A stretch of 5,329 bases of DNA, taken from contig JACQEA010000169.1 in the NCBI GenBank assembly GCA_016200825.1, positions 1 through 5,329 of the forward strand, in the 5' to 3' direction. This DNA comes from Chloroflexota bacterium (GTDB lineage Bacteria; Chloroflexota; Anaerolineae; UBA4142). The translations under genes were made by a program, and so were the position numbers. A model generated the notes under the pieces. That model made no database searches. It was not told the DNA's origin and saw only the letters and a list, made by a program, of their open reading frames with translations. Every line of letters starts with the position of its first letter. Position 1 is the first letter of the stretch. Shown piece by piece: positions 5,001 to 5,329 of this stretch.

Positions 5001-5037
5001 CATTCCCGTACTGATCTAAGTTGCGACTTGGGTTAAA

Positions 5038-5329
5038 CTAATTTCCAGCACTTTGGATCACAGCCCCCGCGATTACCAGTCCTCCGCCAATCATCTGCCA
5101 AATTTCCAAATGCTCCCCCAAAAATAAAAACGCGAGCAATGCCGCCATCACTGGCTCGATCGTCGCGACCACACTTGCGTTGCTGGCTGGCACAATTTTC
5201 AAGCCCCAATTAAATAAGATCAACGCGCCAATCGTTGGACCCAGCGCGAGACCCAGCACGGGAATCCACGCGGCGGGCGCGCGCGCGAGCGGTTCAAATG
5301 AATTTTGCGTTTGCGCGAACGCGAGAAAA
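5038..5329 (-). CDS. EamA/DMT-family transporter, C-terminal part only
   Basis: The frame is open from the right edge to TAG at 5038-5040, giving the last 96 residues; the start is outside the window. The sequence is typical of the second EamA repeat of drug/metabolite transporters, ten-helix inner-membrane exporters or permeases of small molecules. Recognisable features are a helix with LGPTIGALILFNWGLK, the conserved stretch PASNASVVATIEPVMAALLA leading into FLFLGEHLE, and a final helix MIGGGLVIAGAVIQ. The E in IEPV and the GE of LGEHLE are family hallmarks. About three membrane segments are visible and the C-terminus is complete and short. A GTG at 5259 could begin a short ORF, but it lies inside the domain and is not the start. 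The substrate cannot be predicted. The gene is convergent with the 3961-4806 gene. Confidence 0.92.
   Translation of the reverse strand, partial: FLAFAQTQNSFEPLARAPAAWIPVLGLALGPTIGALILFNWGLKIVPASNASVVATIEPVMAALLAFLFLGEHLEIWQMIGGGLVIAGAVIQSAGN

Noticed and set aside
5013..5037. Small hairpin AAGT-TGCG-ACTT after the transporter stop as a terminator
   Set aside because: The stem is only 4 bp with no U-tract, too weak to call.
4807..5037. tRNA or small RNA gene in the convergent gap
   Set aside because: No cloverleaf, T-loop motif or promoter was found; the folding potential is explained by the nested inverted repeats of the element.

Overview
The window looks like chromosomal DNA from a bacterium of the Chloroflexota (Anaerolineae-like). 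This is inferred from recognised protein styles: the RecN sequence, a B-box-type zinc-finger membrane protein, a STAND NTPase with an LPSPPADFTGRE linker, and a multi-pass membrane protein resembling ones I associate with that phylum. No rRNA or other marker gene is present, so the assignment is tentative. Coding DNA is moderately GC-rich and unusually full of CGCG/GCGC strings. The gaps between genes are packed with short-period or palindromic repeats.

Layout, left to right. Positions 1-587 (minus) hold the N-terminal 195 residues of a STAND-type NTPase that runs off the left edge. A 7-bp tandem repeat at 622-719 separates it from recN (683-2449, minus) and overlaps the recN 3' end. Upstream of recN lie a small palindrome (2460-2473) and a 70-bp imperfect inverted repeat (2475-2544). 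Next come a B-box-like zinc-finger membrane protein gene (2550-3107, minus), a second and longer 7-bp tandem repeat (3164-3296), and a prepilin-peptidase-like gene (3271-3924, minus) whose last codons lie in that repeat. A 36-bp gap with a near-consensus sigma70 promoter separates the peptidase from a divergent 281-residue membrane protein gene of unknown function (3961-4806, plus). The convergent gap 4807-5037 contains a palindrome-rich element with perfect 12-bp inverted ends (4827-5000). The last 96 residues of an EamA-type drug/metabolite transporter (5038-5329, minus) run off the right edge.

The genes do not form an obvious pathway. RecN is DNA-repair housekeeping, the peptidase would serve type IV pilin-like secretion or assembly but has no pilin neighbour here, and the rest are sensor or membrane proteins. 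The four minus-strand genes from the peptidase to the STAND gene are co-oriented, but each gap is 95-163 bp and contains repeats, so one operon is not assured.

I found no convincing new defence or enzymatic system. The most notable structures are: two degenerate heptanucleotide arrays kept in unbroken 7-bp register, each supplying the stop codon and C-terminal residues of a gene; a promoter placed so that transcription would begin at or within a base or two of the ATG (a leaderless mRNA); and a STAND protein with an unassigned all-helical N-terminal domain.
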